Part shown: positions 1 through 11,799 of the stretch, piece by piece
How positions within the stretch are numbered: the first letter of the stretch is position 1
How the letters are laid out: each line of letters opens with the position of its first letter
NCBI GenBank assembly: GCA_963383645.1
Contig: OY726569.1
Span: 77,656,135 to 77,720,134 of the forward strand
Direction of reading: 5' to 3'
DNA: 64,000 bases
Origin: Muscardinus avellanarius
Lineage: Eukaryota; Chordata; Mammalia; Rodentia; Gliridae
Made by a program: the position numbers and the translations under genes
The notes under the pieces: generated by a model
Database searches by the model: none
Told to the model about the DNA's origin: nothing
Seen by the model: the letters and a program-made list of their open reading frames with translations, nothing else

Positions 1-595
1 AGTTTTTGTATTTGGTGGGCTATCTGTTTTATAATGGAGGGAGTAAATATTTCCTTAGATAAGAAGGCTGAATTTAGCTTGTCTTTTAGAGGGTGGGCAA
101 ACCAGAGAGCAGAATATTATTTGCATTCCAATGATTCGACTTACCTCTTCTTTTAAACCTTCGACTAGTAATCTTTAAGTAATGGAAAAGTCTAGGGTTA
201 TAATTAGCATCAATAGTCCTAGTGACTTATAGTTACTCAAAATTAGCAGAATTTATTTTTTAGCCAAGTGATGGTATTTCTAGGAATTATTATGAACCAC
301 CACATTTCTCATGGTCATTTTAGTTATTATATAGTCATTGAGTGGACAGCCACACCTCACAAGGTCTCTCAGCATCCAAGATTGGAGATTCCTGGTCTGT
401 GTAGAGTGTATGGTTTTGCACGAAATCTAGTCTTGTGATTGCTTCAGTTTAATTTGTGAAGTAAAACCACAAATATTTAATATTGAAGTGTCAGTGGTTT
501 GATGTTTTTGTTCCCAATATTGGGCATTGCGCTGGGAAAAATCAGAATACTGGAGCTACAGAGTTAACTCTAAAAGTACTTTTATTGGTTTCTAG
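1..595 (+). other. RBM25: RBM25 intron, 3' part
   Basis: Unique, AT-rich intronic sequence ending in the acceptor TTGGTTTCTAG at 585-595. I see no SINE, exon-like frame or RNA gene here. The upstream exons, including those for the RNA-recognition motif, lie outside the window. Confidence 0.7.
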
Positions 596-882
596 AAACT
601 GGAAGAAGAGAAAGGCAAAAAGGAAAAAGAAAGACAGGAAATTGAGAAAGAACGGAGAGAAAGAGAGAGGGAGCGTGAAAGGGAACGAGAAAGGCGAGAA
701 CGGGAACGAGAAAGGGAAAGAGAACGTGAACGAGAAAAGGAGAAGGAACGGGAGCGGGAACGAGAACGGGATAGGGACCGTGACCGGACAAAGGAGAGAG
801 ATCGAGATCGGGACCGAGAGAGAGACCGGGACCGGGACCGAGAACGGAGCTCAGATCGCAATAAAGATCGGAGTCGATCAAG
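596..882 (+). CDS. RBM25: RBM25 coding exon: Arg/Glu/Asp-rich region, first part
   Basis: First of ten RBM25 coding exons here. RBM25 is a nuclear spliceosome-associated protein with an N-terminal RRM, a central RE/RD-rich region used for speckle localisation and protein contacts, and a C-terminal PWI domain. It is known to influence 5' splice-site choice with U1 snRNP factors, for example at BCL2L1. The exon opens in phase 0 with KLEEEKGKKEKERQEIEKER, continues as long RE, RD and DR runs, and ends with two bases of an Arg codon before the donor GTAAAG. Counting back from the stop codon, it begins near residue 290 of the 843-residue human-type protein. The exon is almost pure purine on the sense strand, so long antisense frames across it are artefacts. 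Assignment rests on agreement across all ten exons. Confidence 0.95.
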
Positions 883-2350
883 GTAAAGGCAGAGAGGAGT
901 TAATCTTTCTGATAGCTTTAATAAAACCACTTTGTACTCCTTTGTAGGGCTGTTGCAGTTATGAAAAGAGCACTTCCGTAGCCATGGGAGCCGTGGGTAA
1001 CAATTTCTAGCTATGTGGCTAATTTTGCTATGAAGCCACATTTTAAAGTAAACCAGAACACATCAACTGTCCACTCTGTTCTGGGGAGACACAGTTCCCT
1101 CTCACCTTGGGTTAGTGGGCAGTTTTCCTAGTTGCATACTTGGAGGTCAGCTCTAGCAGCATTCTTTTTAGCCTCTCTGAGTGTGTGTGTTTAGTCCACT
1201 GGATTGCCAGAGTTTACCTTCCTGGCTTCTGATAATTTCTCTCATGGTTCATTGTAAAATTTTGAGTTATTTGAATTCATTTGCTCGGATGTGGTGGCAC
1301 ATGCTTGTAATCCCAGTGTTTGTGAGGCTGAGACAGGAGGATCGCACAGGTTCAAAGCCAGCCTTAGCTACTTAGTGAGGCTCTCAACAACTTAGACCCT
1401 GTTTCCAAATAAAGTATAAAATAAGTCTAGGAGTGTAGCCCAGAGGTAGAAAAGCCCCAGTACCACCCCCAAAAAATTAATTTAATGAGTCATCTTCTTT
1501 AGGATTTAGAACAAAACCCAACAAAGCAAAGAGAAAACTTGGAGGGAAGAGAAGAAAGCTTACTCAAGCTAGTTTTGAAACTTTCATGACTGTATTTCAG
1601 CTTTCAGCCTGAGTACAGAGGGAAGATGGTTCACTTTGGGTCACACCTCATGTTAGATTTGGAAACATAGTGCTCTTAGTCTTTAGTGGACATTAAAATC
1701 CTTCCCTTTCTGAACACAGGTTTAATTAGAGAATTGACATCATACTATATACACATATATTTGTTTATGTTTTCTGTAGTTTACTTGTATCAGAATTAAA
1801 TATTTGAGTTTTTAAGTTTTAATTTGGTGGTTACTGGGGATTAAACCCAGGAATGCTTCATATTACCCGGCCTTTCTTCTTTTCTTTCTTTCTTTCTTTT
1901 TTTTTTTTTTTTTTTGTGGTACTGAAAATGGAATCCAAGGGCCTTCTACCTCCTGGCTACACCCTCAGGCCTATTTTATATTTTTATCTGGAAATGGTCT
2001 CACTAAGTGTCGAGAGCCTCTCACTAAGCTGCTCTGAACCTGTGATTCTCCTGTCTCAGCCTCCCAAGCACAGGATTTATAAGCATGCCACTACATGCCC
2101 AGCTTACCCAGCTCTCTTATTTTTCAGTTTTGAAATAGCGTCTCTCTAAGTTGCTGAGGCTAGCCTCAAACCTGTGATCCTCCCAGCTCTGTGATAAGTA
2201 TAGAGGTGTTTAACATTCTGCAAAATTAAGTACTGTGTTCTGGTTTGTGGATATGCATAGTATTTCCTAATGTATTTTTTCCTCTTAGTCCTTAAAGGAA
2301 AATATAAAATAGACTGACAGATTTTTTTTAAAAATCTTTTATTTACATAG
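883..2350 (+). other. RBM25: RBM25 intron with SINE copies
   Basis: Holds a sense B1-dID SINE at about 1282-1477. An older antisense copy spans 1824-2205 and is itself interrupted by a younger antisense copy with a T-rich end at about 1880-2106. The rest is unique. The acceptor is TTTACATAG at 2342-2350. Confidence 0.75.
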
Positions 2351-2573
2351 AGAAAAGAGCAGAGACCGTGAAAGGGAACGGGAGCGGGAAAGAGAGAGAG
2401 AGCGAGAACGGGAGAGAGAGCGAGAACGGGAACGTGAAAGAGAACGAGAGAGAGAGCGGGAGCGGGAAAGAGAGAAAGACAAGAAACGCGACCGAGAAGA
2501 AGATGAGGAAGACGCGTATGAACGAAGAAAACTGGAAAGGAAGCTCCGAGAGAAAGAAGCTGCTTATCAAGAG
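2351..2573 (+). CDS. RBM25: RBM25 coding exon: end of RE-rich region
   Basis: The first base completes the Arg codon split with the previous exon. The frame reads EKSRDRERERERERE and further RE repeats, then the less repetitive KDKKRDREEDEEDAYERR and a Lys/Glu-rich stretch ending AAYQE. The donor GTAAAT follows at 2574. The length is 1 plus 222 nt, so the next exon starts in phase 0. The charged, heptad-poor composition suggests a long single alpha helix or disorder rather than a folded domain. Confidence 0.95.
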
Positions 2574-3591
2574 GTAAATTGAAGGGGGGGTGTGCGCAAC
2601 ACGCATATTCATGCCTCATGCATGCAAGGCAAGTGCTCTATCCCTGAGCTTGACCTGTCAGTCTTTTTGAAAATTTTTATTTTGAGACAGATTACTCAAC
2701 CTAGCCTTAAATTTAGCATCATCCTATTTCAGTTACAAGATTAGCATGGATTACAAGTATCACCCACTATGCACACATCCCTCCCCTTTTAAAGTAATTC
2801 TCCACATCTAATATTAGTTTTTGCTTTTTTTTGTTTTTGTTTTGTTTGTTTTTGGTGGTACTGGGGTTCCTGGAATCCCTTCTACCTCCAGGCTATACTC
2901 CCAGACCTATTTTGTACTTTTTTTATTTTTGGAAACAGGGTCTCTTAAGCCAGCGCAGATGGCTTTGAACCTGCACGATCCTCCTTGTCTATGCCTCCCA
3001 AGTGCGGGGATTACAAGCGTGCGCCACCACACCCGGCAGTTTTTGCTTGTTTTAACTTTTTTTACACTTTTATTTTTAGTGCTTGTTATTCTTAATAGGT
3101 TATTCACAGTTTGTAGAACCCTTTGTATAAATTTTATTTATTTATTGTGGTGCTGGTGATTAAACCCAGAGGTATTCTGCTTTCGAGTTACACCCTCCAG
3201 TCCAATTTTATTTCTTATTTGGAAACTTTGTCTTGCTAGGTTGATGTGGACCTCACTGCTTGCTGAGGCTGTCCTTGAACCTCTGGTCCTCCTGTCTCAG
3301 CCTCCCAAGTTCAGGGATTACAGACATAAACCATCACATCCGACTTATATAAACTTTTTTTTTAAGAACCCAGGGGCATGCTACCTCCGAGCTACACCCT
3401 CAACCCTATTTTTTAATTCTTTACTTTGAAACAGGGTCTCACTGAGTTGGCAAAGGACCTCACTAAGTAGCTGAGGCTGTTCGTGAACTTTAATCCTCCT
3501 CTTTCAGCCTCCCAAATGCCGGGATTACAGTGTGCACCACCACACCTGGCCCTTGTATAAACTTTTAAAGCTTTGACAATGTCTTTTTTAG
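2574..3591 (+). other. RBM25: RBM25 intron packed with antisense SINEs
   Basis: Four antisense SINE segments fill most of this intron: an old degraded one at about 2640-2780, then B1-dID copies at about 2849-3037, 3147-3343 and 3353-3550. The 2849 copy belongs to the subfamily whose antisense form begins GGTGGTACTGGGGTTCCTGG. The acceptor is TGTCTTTTTTAG at 3580-3591. Confidence 0.75.
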
Positions 3592-3681
3592 CGCCTTAAG
3601 AATTGGGAAATCAGAGAACGGAAGAAAACCCGAGAATATGAGAAGGAGGCTGAAAGAGAAGAAGAAAGGAGAAGAGAAATG
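3592..3681 (+). CDS. RBM25: RBM25 coding exon (30 codons)
   Basis: Exactly 30 codons in phase 0, starting RLKNWEIRERKKTREYEKEA and ending RRREM before the donor GTAAGA. The segment is strongly charged and helix-forming and continues the linker between the RE-rich region and the acidic region. Its length is a multiple of three, so skipping it would keep the frame. Confidence 0.95.
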
Positions 3682-6600
3682 GTAAGACTCTAGATTAAAA
3701 ATAAGTGATTTTCAGGTAAAGAGCAGTTAGAATTTTACTGCTGAGAAGTAACTATAACTGAAATGTACAGGCTTCTCAGTTCTTAATTTTTATGTATTTC
3801 AAGTAACTCTCAGACAATTTCAGTATGAGTCTTTATTCCTAGCTTTCAAATTTTTGCTGCCCATAAGGAAAATTATATTTTCATATTATCAAAGTAAATC
3901 TATCAAAATAATATAAACTTAGAAGTTATAGATCATTCTTTGATTATGACTGTAAAATTGTTTAATTGGTACAAAACAGATAAAGCAAATGATTTAGTAA
4001 AAAAAAAATTTCCTGTAAATATTGTTTTCATATATAACGTTCTTTGATATTTCTTTACACTACCATATCCTTTGATTACATGATGAATTTTGCTTGTTGT
4101 ATTTACTGTACCAGAAAAAGCAGTTGGTAAACTTTAACAGTATAAAACAATTGGCATCGTTACTAAGTAAACTGATAAAATGGTTATTTTATCATAGTAT
4201 TTGCTTTAGTGGTATGTTCCATGTGTTCTGTCTTTGCCAGAATATGGAATTTTCTTTATCTCCAGTTTGGAGATAATTCATCCAAAAACTTCACTCTGAA
4301 GTTAGAAATCTTCTTCAAATAGCTTTTGAACATGAGACATAGAATTTTTGTAAGTAACCAAAAGGGTGCATGCAGCAACTAGATAGATACCATGGGTTTT
4401 CCGGATGTAAGATCCTCTGATGTCATACATAGACTTATTTAAAAACAATTTTAGAGCCGGGCACGATGGAGCTCACCTGTAATACCAATATTCAGGAGGC
4501 GGACACCAGAGAGTCACAGTTCACAGACAGCCTCAACTACTTAGCGAGCCCCTTCGCAACTCAGTGAAACCCTGTTTCAAAAAATAAAAAGACTAAAAAA
4601 TAGGACTGGGGGGTGTAGCTCAGAGCTACAGTGCCTCTGGATTCCATCCCTGGTACCACAAAAATAAATAAATAAAACAATTTTATTTAATTATTTATTT
4701 TTTGGTGGTACTAGGGGTAGAACCCAGGGGCTTTTCTACCTCCGGGCTATACTCCCAGACCTATTTTATACTTTATTTGGAAACAGGGTCCCACTAAGTT
4801 GCTGAGAGCCTCACTAAGTAGCCGAGGCTGACTTTGAACCTGTGCGATCTTCCTGTCTCAGCCTCCCAAGCACTGGGATTACAAGTGTGTGCTACCATAC
4901 CCAGCTAATAAATACAATTTTAAAGCTGGGCATGGTAGTGCACACCTATAATCCCAGTACTTGGGAGGCTGAGACACAGGAGAGTTGCAAGGTTTGAGGA
5001 CAGCCTCAGCAAATCAGTGAGACTTTTCACCAACCTAGCAAGACATTTTTTCCAAATAAGAAATAAAACCAGACTGGAGATACAGCTTAAAGGTAGAATA
5101 CCTCTGAGTTCAATCCCTAGTACCACACACACACACACACACATACACACAAAAGTAAAAACTTTACTTTTAGGTTAAAATGGCATTAATTCTCCCTCTT
5201 TAGGATATCTTATCTTTTTTCCTTCTATTATTAACTAGGAAGAGAATAGCATAGTAAGACATAGAATTCATTAGGTTGACAAAATGCCATTGACAATATT
5301 GCAGAAAAGACTTCTTAAAATCTGCTTCTTATATAAGTAAATTTGAAACCTAAAAAAAATGCTTCTTTTTGTGAGCCTGAAAGTATCCAATTACATAAAC
5401 AAGTAATTAACAATTAATAAACAATTACTTGTTTATGTAACACAGTATATGAAGTAAAAGTACTCTATCTTCTCAATAGTAGTAAACAGTTTCTATTTTA
5501 CTATTACCTTAAGGGCTTTCCTTCAGTTTAGTACTTAAGAGGCATGTAAATACTGCAATTGCTATTGTCACCAGACATATCCATTCATTGATTTGACACA
5601 TTCCGAGTGTACAGCATATCCCAGCCTTCTTTCTAGGTACTGGGTATATCCAAATCACTAATGATCTAATTTTGAAACAAGTGAGTAGTGTTATGTAAGC
5701 AGCTACTGTGAGGCCTGTGTATTAGCGTTTGAGGTGTGTGAAAAATGCCTTCACAGTATCTTGGAAGTACTGGGAGAATACTCATTTTGCCTATGGGAGA
5801 GATTGTTCATGCATATATGGTTAGACTGGGGAAGTATTAAAAAAAGAAGTAGTATTTGAAGAGGATGAAATGTGTTACAAATTTACTGTAAGCCAGGAAT
5901 AGTACAGGCCTGTTGTTATCCTAGTACTTGATAGGCTAAGTCAGGAGGATCACAGTTTTAATGCCAGCCTGCAACTTAATGAGGCTGTCAGCAACTTAGC
6001 AAGACCCTGTTTCAAAATAAATAAGTGTGGGGGTGTCTCTTGGAAGTGGAAGTGTCCCTGAGTTCAATCCATAGTGCGCGCATGCACACACAACACACAC
6101 ACACACACACAGCACAGTTTAAGCCAAAAACCATCGTCTGCTTTGTATATTGATAAATAGTTGGAGTAATAGTGGTTATACATAACAAATACATGGAGAT
6201 AATATATATAACATAAAATAGACAATATAATTACATATAATAGTTGTATTGGAATTCTGAAACTAATCGATTCATGTACTATCATGGTTGGTTTACTGTC
6301 AATTTTAAGTTAGGTAGACAGAAATTTCTGGGTGGGGAAAATTATTTCCATTAAAACTAAGACATTAGCATGGCGTGGTGGCTCACACTTGTAATCCCAG
6401 CACTTGAGAGGCTGAGACAGGGGGATTGCACAGGTTCAAAGCCAACCTCAGCTACTTAGTGAGGTTCTCAGCAACTTAGACCTTGTTTCCAAATAAAACA
6501 TAAACTAGGTCTGGGAGTATAGTCCAGAGGTAGAAGGCCTCTGGGTTCCATCCCCACTATCATAGAAAAAAATAGATATGCATGATTATGATTTAAAATT

Positions 6601-6984
6601 TTAATCCTGCGTTTTATTAAAAAATGATGCTACTGCTGATATCTGATGGCAGTGATTTTTCAAATAAGTTTAGTACGGTAATTTTGTTTTCTGAGTATGG
6701 TAGGTTTCATTGGAGAATGAGTATTATATTTTGAAGATGTATTCAGTATGCATATTACTATAACATAAATGTGTGTGGTTTTCATTTCACTATAAGTCCT
6801 ACTGCTACATTGTTCTATAGATAAAAGAATGTCTAATGTGATAAATACCTAATACATGAAGTGTATAGGAACTATAAGATTTAATGTGGGATGGATAAAA
6901 AATTATTACCAGTAAAGAGGAAGTAGGTAACCTGAGTGGCTCTTATGTTAATTTTGCACAATATTTTTCTTCATTTCTGCAAAG
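3682..6984 (+). other. RBM25: RBM25 intron
   Basis: Unique sequence at 3682-4450 and 6570-6984. SINE copies: sense at about 4455-4676, antisense at 4698-4905, sense at 4924-5140 ending in a CA repeat, sense at 5892-6082 ending in a CA repeat (6085-6112), and sense at 6367-6570. About 5583-5760 resembles an old L2/MIR-type relic (ATTCATTG start, TTCTAGGTACTGGGTATA). I see no exon-like frame. Confidence 0.7.
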
Positions 6985-7058
6985 GCTAAAGAGGCTAAAC
7001 GATTAAAAGAATTCTTAGAAGATTATGATGATGACAGAGATGATCCCAAATATTATAG
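6985..7058 (+). CDS. RBM25: RBM25 coding exon: acidic EDYDDDRDD segment
   Basis: Encodes AKEAKRLKEFLEDYDDDRDD then PKYY and two bases of an Arg codon, followed by the donor GTAAGA. The acceptor is CATTTCTGCAAAG. Its 74 nt (24 codons plus 2) fit the split Arg codon completed at 7583. Confidence 0.95.
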
Positions 7059-7582
7059 GTAAGAAACCTTTGTTTTATGTACTCATACTTGAAGATTTGT
7101 GTATATGTGTGGTGCTGGGGGTTGGACCTAGGGTCATTCTGTTTCTGAGCTACAGTCGCAGCCTTATTCATTCTCCCCAGCCCTATTTTTTTTTATTATT
7201 TACTTTTTTTTTTTTTTTTTGGTGGTACCAGGCATGAAACCCAGGGGCATTGTACCTCTGAGCCACACCCCCAGGCCTATTTTTTAGTCTTTTTATTTTT
7301 TGAAACAGAGTCTTAACTGAGTTGCAAAGGGCCTCATTAAGTAGGTGAGGCTGTTCTCAAACCACCATCCTCCGGTCTCCGGCTCTAGAATGCTGAGATT
7401 ACAAGCGTGCACCACCAAGCCTGGCTCACTATTTAAACTTGGGGAGAGAGCACATGATTGAATATTTTGCAGAGACAGAACACTTAGCATGGAGTCTTTA
7501 GTAGTGGACAGAGGTACAGTTGGAGACATGCTATGGAATAGGTGATGGTGTACATGTTAAGTAAGCCTTCTGATTTTTGCAG
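7059..7582 (+). other. RBM25: RBM25 intron with nested antisense SINE
   Basis: An older antisense SINE fragment lies at about 7098-7185 and a fuller antisense copy with a T-rich end at about 7201-7424. The acceptor is TGATTTTTGCAG at 7571-7582. Confidence 0.75.
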
Positions 7583-7733
7583 GGGAAGTGCTCTTCAGAA
7601 AAGGTTGCGTGATAGGGAAAAGGAGATGGAAGCAGATGAACGAGATAGGAAAAGAGAAAAGGAAGAGCTGGAAGAAATTCGGCAGCGTCTTTTGGCAGAA
7701 GGACACCCAGATCCAGATGCAGAGCTCCAGAGG
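7583..7733 (+). CDS. RBM25: RBM25 coding exon (GSALQKRLRDREKEM segment)
   Basis: Completes the split Arg codon, then reads GSALQKRLRDREKEMEADER and on to LLAEGHPDPDAELQR before the donor GTAATA. The frame stays open into the intron for a few codons, so a simple reading-frame scan would overrun. The AGG/GTAATA junction, and the perfect phase with the next exon starting MEQEAERRRQPQ, fix the boundary. Confidence 0.95.
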
Positions 7734-10700
7734 GTAATATCTGCAATGTCTTTGAGATTGTCATGTCATTTTTGAAGCCAGCTCTGATAAATCTATAGTT
7801 AAGGGGAATACACAGTGTGCTTCATGGAACTTGCTATCTTGTGGTTATTGTTACTTTTTAATGAACAAAAATCATTAATATTGCCAGGCGTGGTGTCGCC
7901 TGCTTGTAATCCCCGCGCTTGGGAGGCGGAGACAGGAGGATAATGAAGGTTCGAATATATATATATATATATATTAGATCTGGGAGTATAGCCCGAAGGG
8001 AGAAGGGCTTCCAGGAACCCCAGTACCACCCAAACAAAGAATCATCAGTATTAATTGATTGACACCTTTGTTCTAAATGTCTTACAACTAAGATTAAGCA
8101 ACATTTTACAAATCAATTACTTTGGCTTTGGCAACCGTCTTTTAATGAAACTTGGCTAGAAACATCCCCTCCTTATAGTTTGCACTTACCTTGAATGACT
8201 TTTGTATTTTTGTGGTAGTGGGGATGGAACCCAGGGGCCTTCTACCTCCAGGCTATACTCCCAGACCTATTTTATTTGGAAACAGGGTCTCTTAAACCAG
8301 CTGGGGCTGGCTTCGAACCTGCGCGATCCTCCTGTCAGCCTCCCAAGTGCAGGGATTACAAGCATGTGCCACTACGCCCGGCTGAGTTTTTCTCTTAATT
8401 AAATATATTTCAATCAACAGCATGTCATTTAAAAAAGGAACATACCCTATCTTGTTTAAGAATATAGTGTCGGGCGTGATGGTGCACGCTTTTAATCCCA
8501 GTACTTGGGAGGGTGAGACAGGAGGATCACAGGTTTGAAAGTAGCCTTAGCTACCTAATGAGACCCTGTTTCAAAATAAAGAAAAACTAGTCAGGGGGTG
8601 TAGCTTAGAAGTAGAATGCCCCTGTTTTGATCCCCAGTACCAAAAAAAGAATGTAATGTAATGTTAAGTTGTTTAGTGCTTTTGCCTACAGAAATGTTCT
8701 CTTCTAACATATTCCTTATAGTTTTTAAATGTAAAATGGTTACATTTTGTTAAGTAGGTACTTAATGTTAGTATACAGACAGTTCAGAAAACATGAAACA
8801 AAACTGGAAGCAGTTAGTGATCTAGTCTCTCTCTTTTTTTTTTTTTTGTGGTACTGAGGGTAGAACTGAGGGCCTTTTTACCTTCAGGCTATGCTGAAAG
8901 CCTCACTATAAGTAGCTGAGGCTGGCTTCGAACCTATGTGAGCCTCCTTTCTCAGCCTCCCAAGTGGTGGGATTACAAGCACCCACCACCAGGCCCGGCT
9001 TCTCTCTCTTTCTTATACTGGGGTTTGAGCCCTCTGATCTATTCCTTCAGTGCTTTTTTATTTTAAGTAGAGTCTCACTAAATTACTGAGATTGGCCTCC
9101 AACCTGTGATCCTCATGTCTCAGCTCCAACATGCTCACCTATAAACTATTTAAATATATATAAATATTTATATATATTTATATTATATATTTATATTATA
9201 TATATAATGTTTTATGTTTTTAAGAAAGGCAGACTGCCATGTGCAGCGCCTCATTTGGATGTGTCTGGAGTCTTGGAAGCTTAACTACCCTATGTTCTCC
9301 TACAGTTGGACCTTGAGAGCTTGTTTGGAGGTTCTAGCAGGGGAGCGCAGCTACTCGTATACCCTTGACCAAAGACGGTCCTCCTGTATCTGGGGACGGT
9401 TGTCCTCTTCCACTGAGCGCGCAGCTTCGGGAGGGACACATATGGAGCTGTGAGGGAGGAAAGGGGCACTGCTTAGCCAGCCAGATCAGCCGAATCAACC
9501 CTGGCGGTTAATGGGGTGACAGGTGTCACAGCCAGATCGTTTAAATTCATTTAAAAAATATATTGTACAAGCTGGGCGTGGTGGCGCACGCTTCAAATCC
9601 CAGCATTTGGGAGACAGAGACAGGAGGACAATGGTTCGAGGACAGCCTCAGTTACTTATGCCCTTTGCAACTCAGTCAGATCCCTTTGAAATAAAGAATA
9701 AAAAATATGGCTGGGGGTGTAGCTTGGAGGTAAAATGTTCCCCCCTGGGTTCCATCCCCAATACCACAAAACTATTAAAGTTCCTAGTATGTTTTTTTTT
9801 TTTTTTTTTTTTTTTTTGGTTCTTGGCATAGAAGAGGGGCATTCTACCTTTGAGCTACACCTTAGACCTATTTTTTAATCTTTATATCTTTATATTGAAA
9901 CAGGGTCTCACTGAGTTGCAAAGGGCTTCACTAAGTAGCTGAGGCTGTCCACGAAGTACGATCCTCCTTTCTGTATATTGTTTTTTCTTTTCTTGTGGTA
10001 CTGGAAATTAAACTCAGGAGCATTCTACCTCTGAACTATACTCCCAGCCCTGTTTTATTTTATTTTGTAACAAGATCTTGCTAGGTTATTGAGAGTCTCA
10101 CTGCTTGTTGAGGCTGTCCTTGAACTTTGATCCTTTTATGATTTTTTTCAGCTTTTTGGTTATATAGAAGGAAGCAGTGTTCATGTCCTCATTAAAAGGA
10201 ATAAAGGTAGCCACAGTACTTGGGAGGCTGAGACAGTACAAATACAAGTTCGAGGATACCTTTAGCAAATAGTGAGATTCTTACCAACCTAACAAAATCA
10301 TGTTTGTTTTGTGTTTGTTTGGGTGCTAGAGATTGCACCCAGGACTTGGTACTATGTGAGGTTCTCACTACTTGCCTCTACAGTTGTCCTTGAACCTGTG
10401 ATTTCTTATTTCTGCCTCCCAGTACTGGGATTACTGGTGTGTGCCACCATGTCCCGCTGACCCTGTTTCAAAATGGGAATAAAATAGGACTGGGAAGCCA
10501 GGTGTGGTAGCGCACGGTTGTAATTCCTGCGCTTGGGAGGCTGAGACAGGTTTTAAGCCAGCCTCAGCTACTTAAGCCTCAGCAACTTAGTGAGACCCTG
10601 TTTCCAAATAAAATATAAGTCTGGGAGTATAGCCCAGAGGTAGAAAGCCTTTGGGTTCTACTCCCAGTACCACAAAAAAAAAAAAAAAAAAAAAAAGGAC

Positions 10701-10866
10701 TGGGAGTGTAGCTTGCATGCACAGGGGTCTAGGTATACGAAAAATAAAGGTGATATATATATATATAATCCCCACCACGCCCGGCTTACAAAAAATATTT
10801 TAAAGCAAAAAGCAAATTAGTGTTTTAGTCTCTTTTAAGACAATCAGATTACTTCTTCGGTTGTAG
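7734..10866 (+). other. RBM25: RBM25 intron, SINE-rich, with 7SK pseudogene
   Basis: SINEs: sense at about 7884-8031 (internal part replaced by an AT repeat at 7957-7974), antisense 8205-8383, sense 8472-8643, antisense 8829-8999, old antisense 9012-9130, sense 9569-9771, antisense 9790-9975, antisense 9992-10142. A nested cluster runs 10205-10790. In it an old sense copy is split first by an antisense copy (about 10310-10460), then by a sense copy (10496-10690). An AT-rich tract at 9150-9210 precedes the 7SK pseudogene at 9222-9539. Confidence 0.7.
9222..9539 (-). pseudogene. 7SK small nuclear RNA pseudogene (antisense to RBM25)
   Basis: On the minus strand this reads as a nearly complete 7SK RNA. 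Starting at 9539, the motifs are CGATCTGGCTG, then CAGGGTTGATTCGGCTGATC, the tract with TCCCGAAGCTGCGCGCTC, GGTCAAGGGTATACGAGTAG, GCTCTCAAGGTCCA, CCAGACACATCCAAATGAGG and the terminal GGCAGTCTGCCTTTCTT. About 318 nt remain of roughly 330; the first dozen 5' bases are missing and scattered substitutions are present. 7SK RNA is a Pol III transcript that holds P-TEFb inactive in the HEXIM1/LARP7 complex, and mammalian genomes carry many dead copies. The 5' truncation and the intronic antisense position make a retropseudogene far more likely than a working gene. Confidence 0.9.
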
Positions 10867-11191
10867 ATGGAACAAGAGGCTGAGAGGCGCAGACAACCAC
10901 AAATAAAGCAAGAGCCAGAATCAGAGGAGGAAGAAGAAGAAAAGCAAGAAAAAGAAGAGAAACGAGAAGAACCCGTGGAAGAGGAAGAAGAACCGGAGCA
11001 GAAACCTTGTCTCAAACCCACACTGAGGCCCATTAGCTCTGCGCCATCTGTTTCCTCTGCCAGCGGCAACGCAACCCCCAATACTCCTGGGGACGAGTCT
11101 CCCTGTGGGATTATCATTCCTCACGAGAACTCACCTGATCAGCAGCAACCTGAGGAGCACAGGCCAAAAATAGGACTGAGTCTTAAACTGG
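10867..11191 (+). CDS. RBM25: RBM25 coding exon: acidic and Pro/Ser-rich linker
   Basis: Starts MEQEAERRRQPQIKQEPESE, runs through a long Glu-rich tract (EEEEEEKQEKEEKREEPVEE), then a Ser/Pro/Thr-rich stretch (ISSAPSVSSASGNATPNTPG) and ends GLSLKLG with one base of the last codon before the donor GTATGT. IKQEPE matches a psi-K-x-E sumoylation consensus with an acidic tail; that is inference from the motif. The exon is 325 nt (108 codons plus 1), the longest RBM25 exon in the window. Confidence 0.95.
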
Positions 11192-11524
11192 GTATGTTGC
11201 ATTTCTTTCCTTCCTTCTTCCCTCCCCTGGTCTCTATTTTGCTTTAAGGAGAAAAGAAAATGTTCTTCTTGGTAGGAAGATAGAAAAGTACTGAAAAATG
11301 CCTTTCTAGCTCACGATTGTTTTCATAGTCCTACTAGTGCTCCTATATCTTCAGCTGCCTCGAGTTCTGAGAAGAAGTGAAAAGTTAAATTTTCTAGCAC
11401 TTGTGAGTAGTGAGTTATTTTTTACAGTTGGGATTTTTCTCTGCAATGTGGAAGTATATGGTGGGTTGTCAGATGTAACATTTGAAAATTAATTCATGAG
11501 GCTAACATAGTGTTTTTACTGTAG
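11192..11524 (+). other. RBM25: Short RBM25 intron without repeats
   Basis: 333 bp of unique sequence between the GTATGT donor and the TTTTTACTGTAG acceptor. I see no repeat, RNA gene or extra exon. Confidence 0.8.
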
Positions 11525-11799
11525 GTGCTTCTAATAGTCCTGGTCAGCCCAATTCTGTGAAGAGAAAGAAACTACCTGTAGATAGTGTCTTTAACAAATT
11601 CGAGGATGAAGACAGTGATGATGTACCCCGAAAAAGAAAACTGGTTCCCCTGGATTATGGTGAAGATGATAAAAATGCTGCTAAAGGCGCTGTAAACACT
11701 GAAGAAAAGCGCAAACACATTAAGAGTCTCATTGAAAAAATTCCCACAGCCAAACCTGAGCTCTTTGCTTATCCTCTGGATTGGTCTATTGTTGATTCT
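11525..11799 (+). CDS. RBM25: RBM25 coding exon: basic linker and start of PWI domain
   Basis: Completes a Gly codon, then reads ASNSPGQPNSVKRKKLPVDS, a segment with two basic clusters (KRKK, RKRK) that could serve as nuclear localisation signals, and VNTEEKRKHIKSLIEKIPT leading into the PWI fold. It ends DWSIVDS before the donor GTGAGT. The PWI domain is a four-helix nucleic-acid-binding fold found in splicing factors such as SRRM1. In this protein the characteristic core residues are spread over this exon and the next three. Confidence 0.95.

Noticed and set aside
592..1041. 149-codon antisense frame rich in Arg/Ser/Leu across an RBM25 exon
   Set aside because: It mirrors the purine-rich RE repeat of the sense exon; an antisense RS-like protein here is a composition effect.
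2146..2619. Long antisense frames over the second RE-rich exon
   Set aside because: Same cause: the sense strand is nearly all purine, so stop codons are rare on the other strand.
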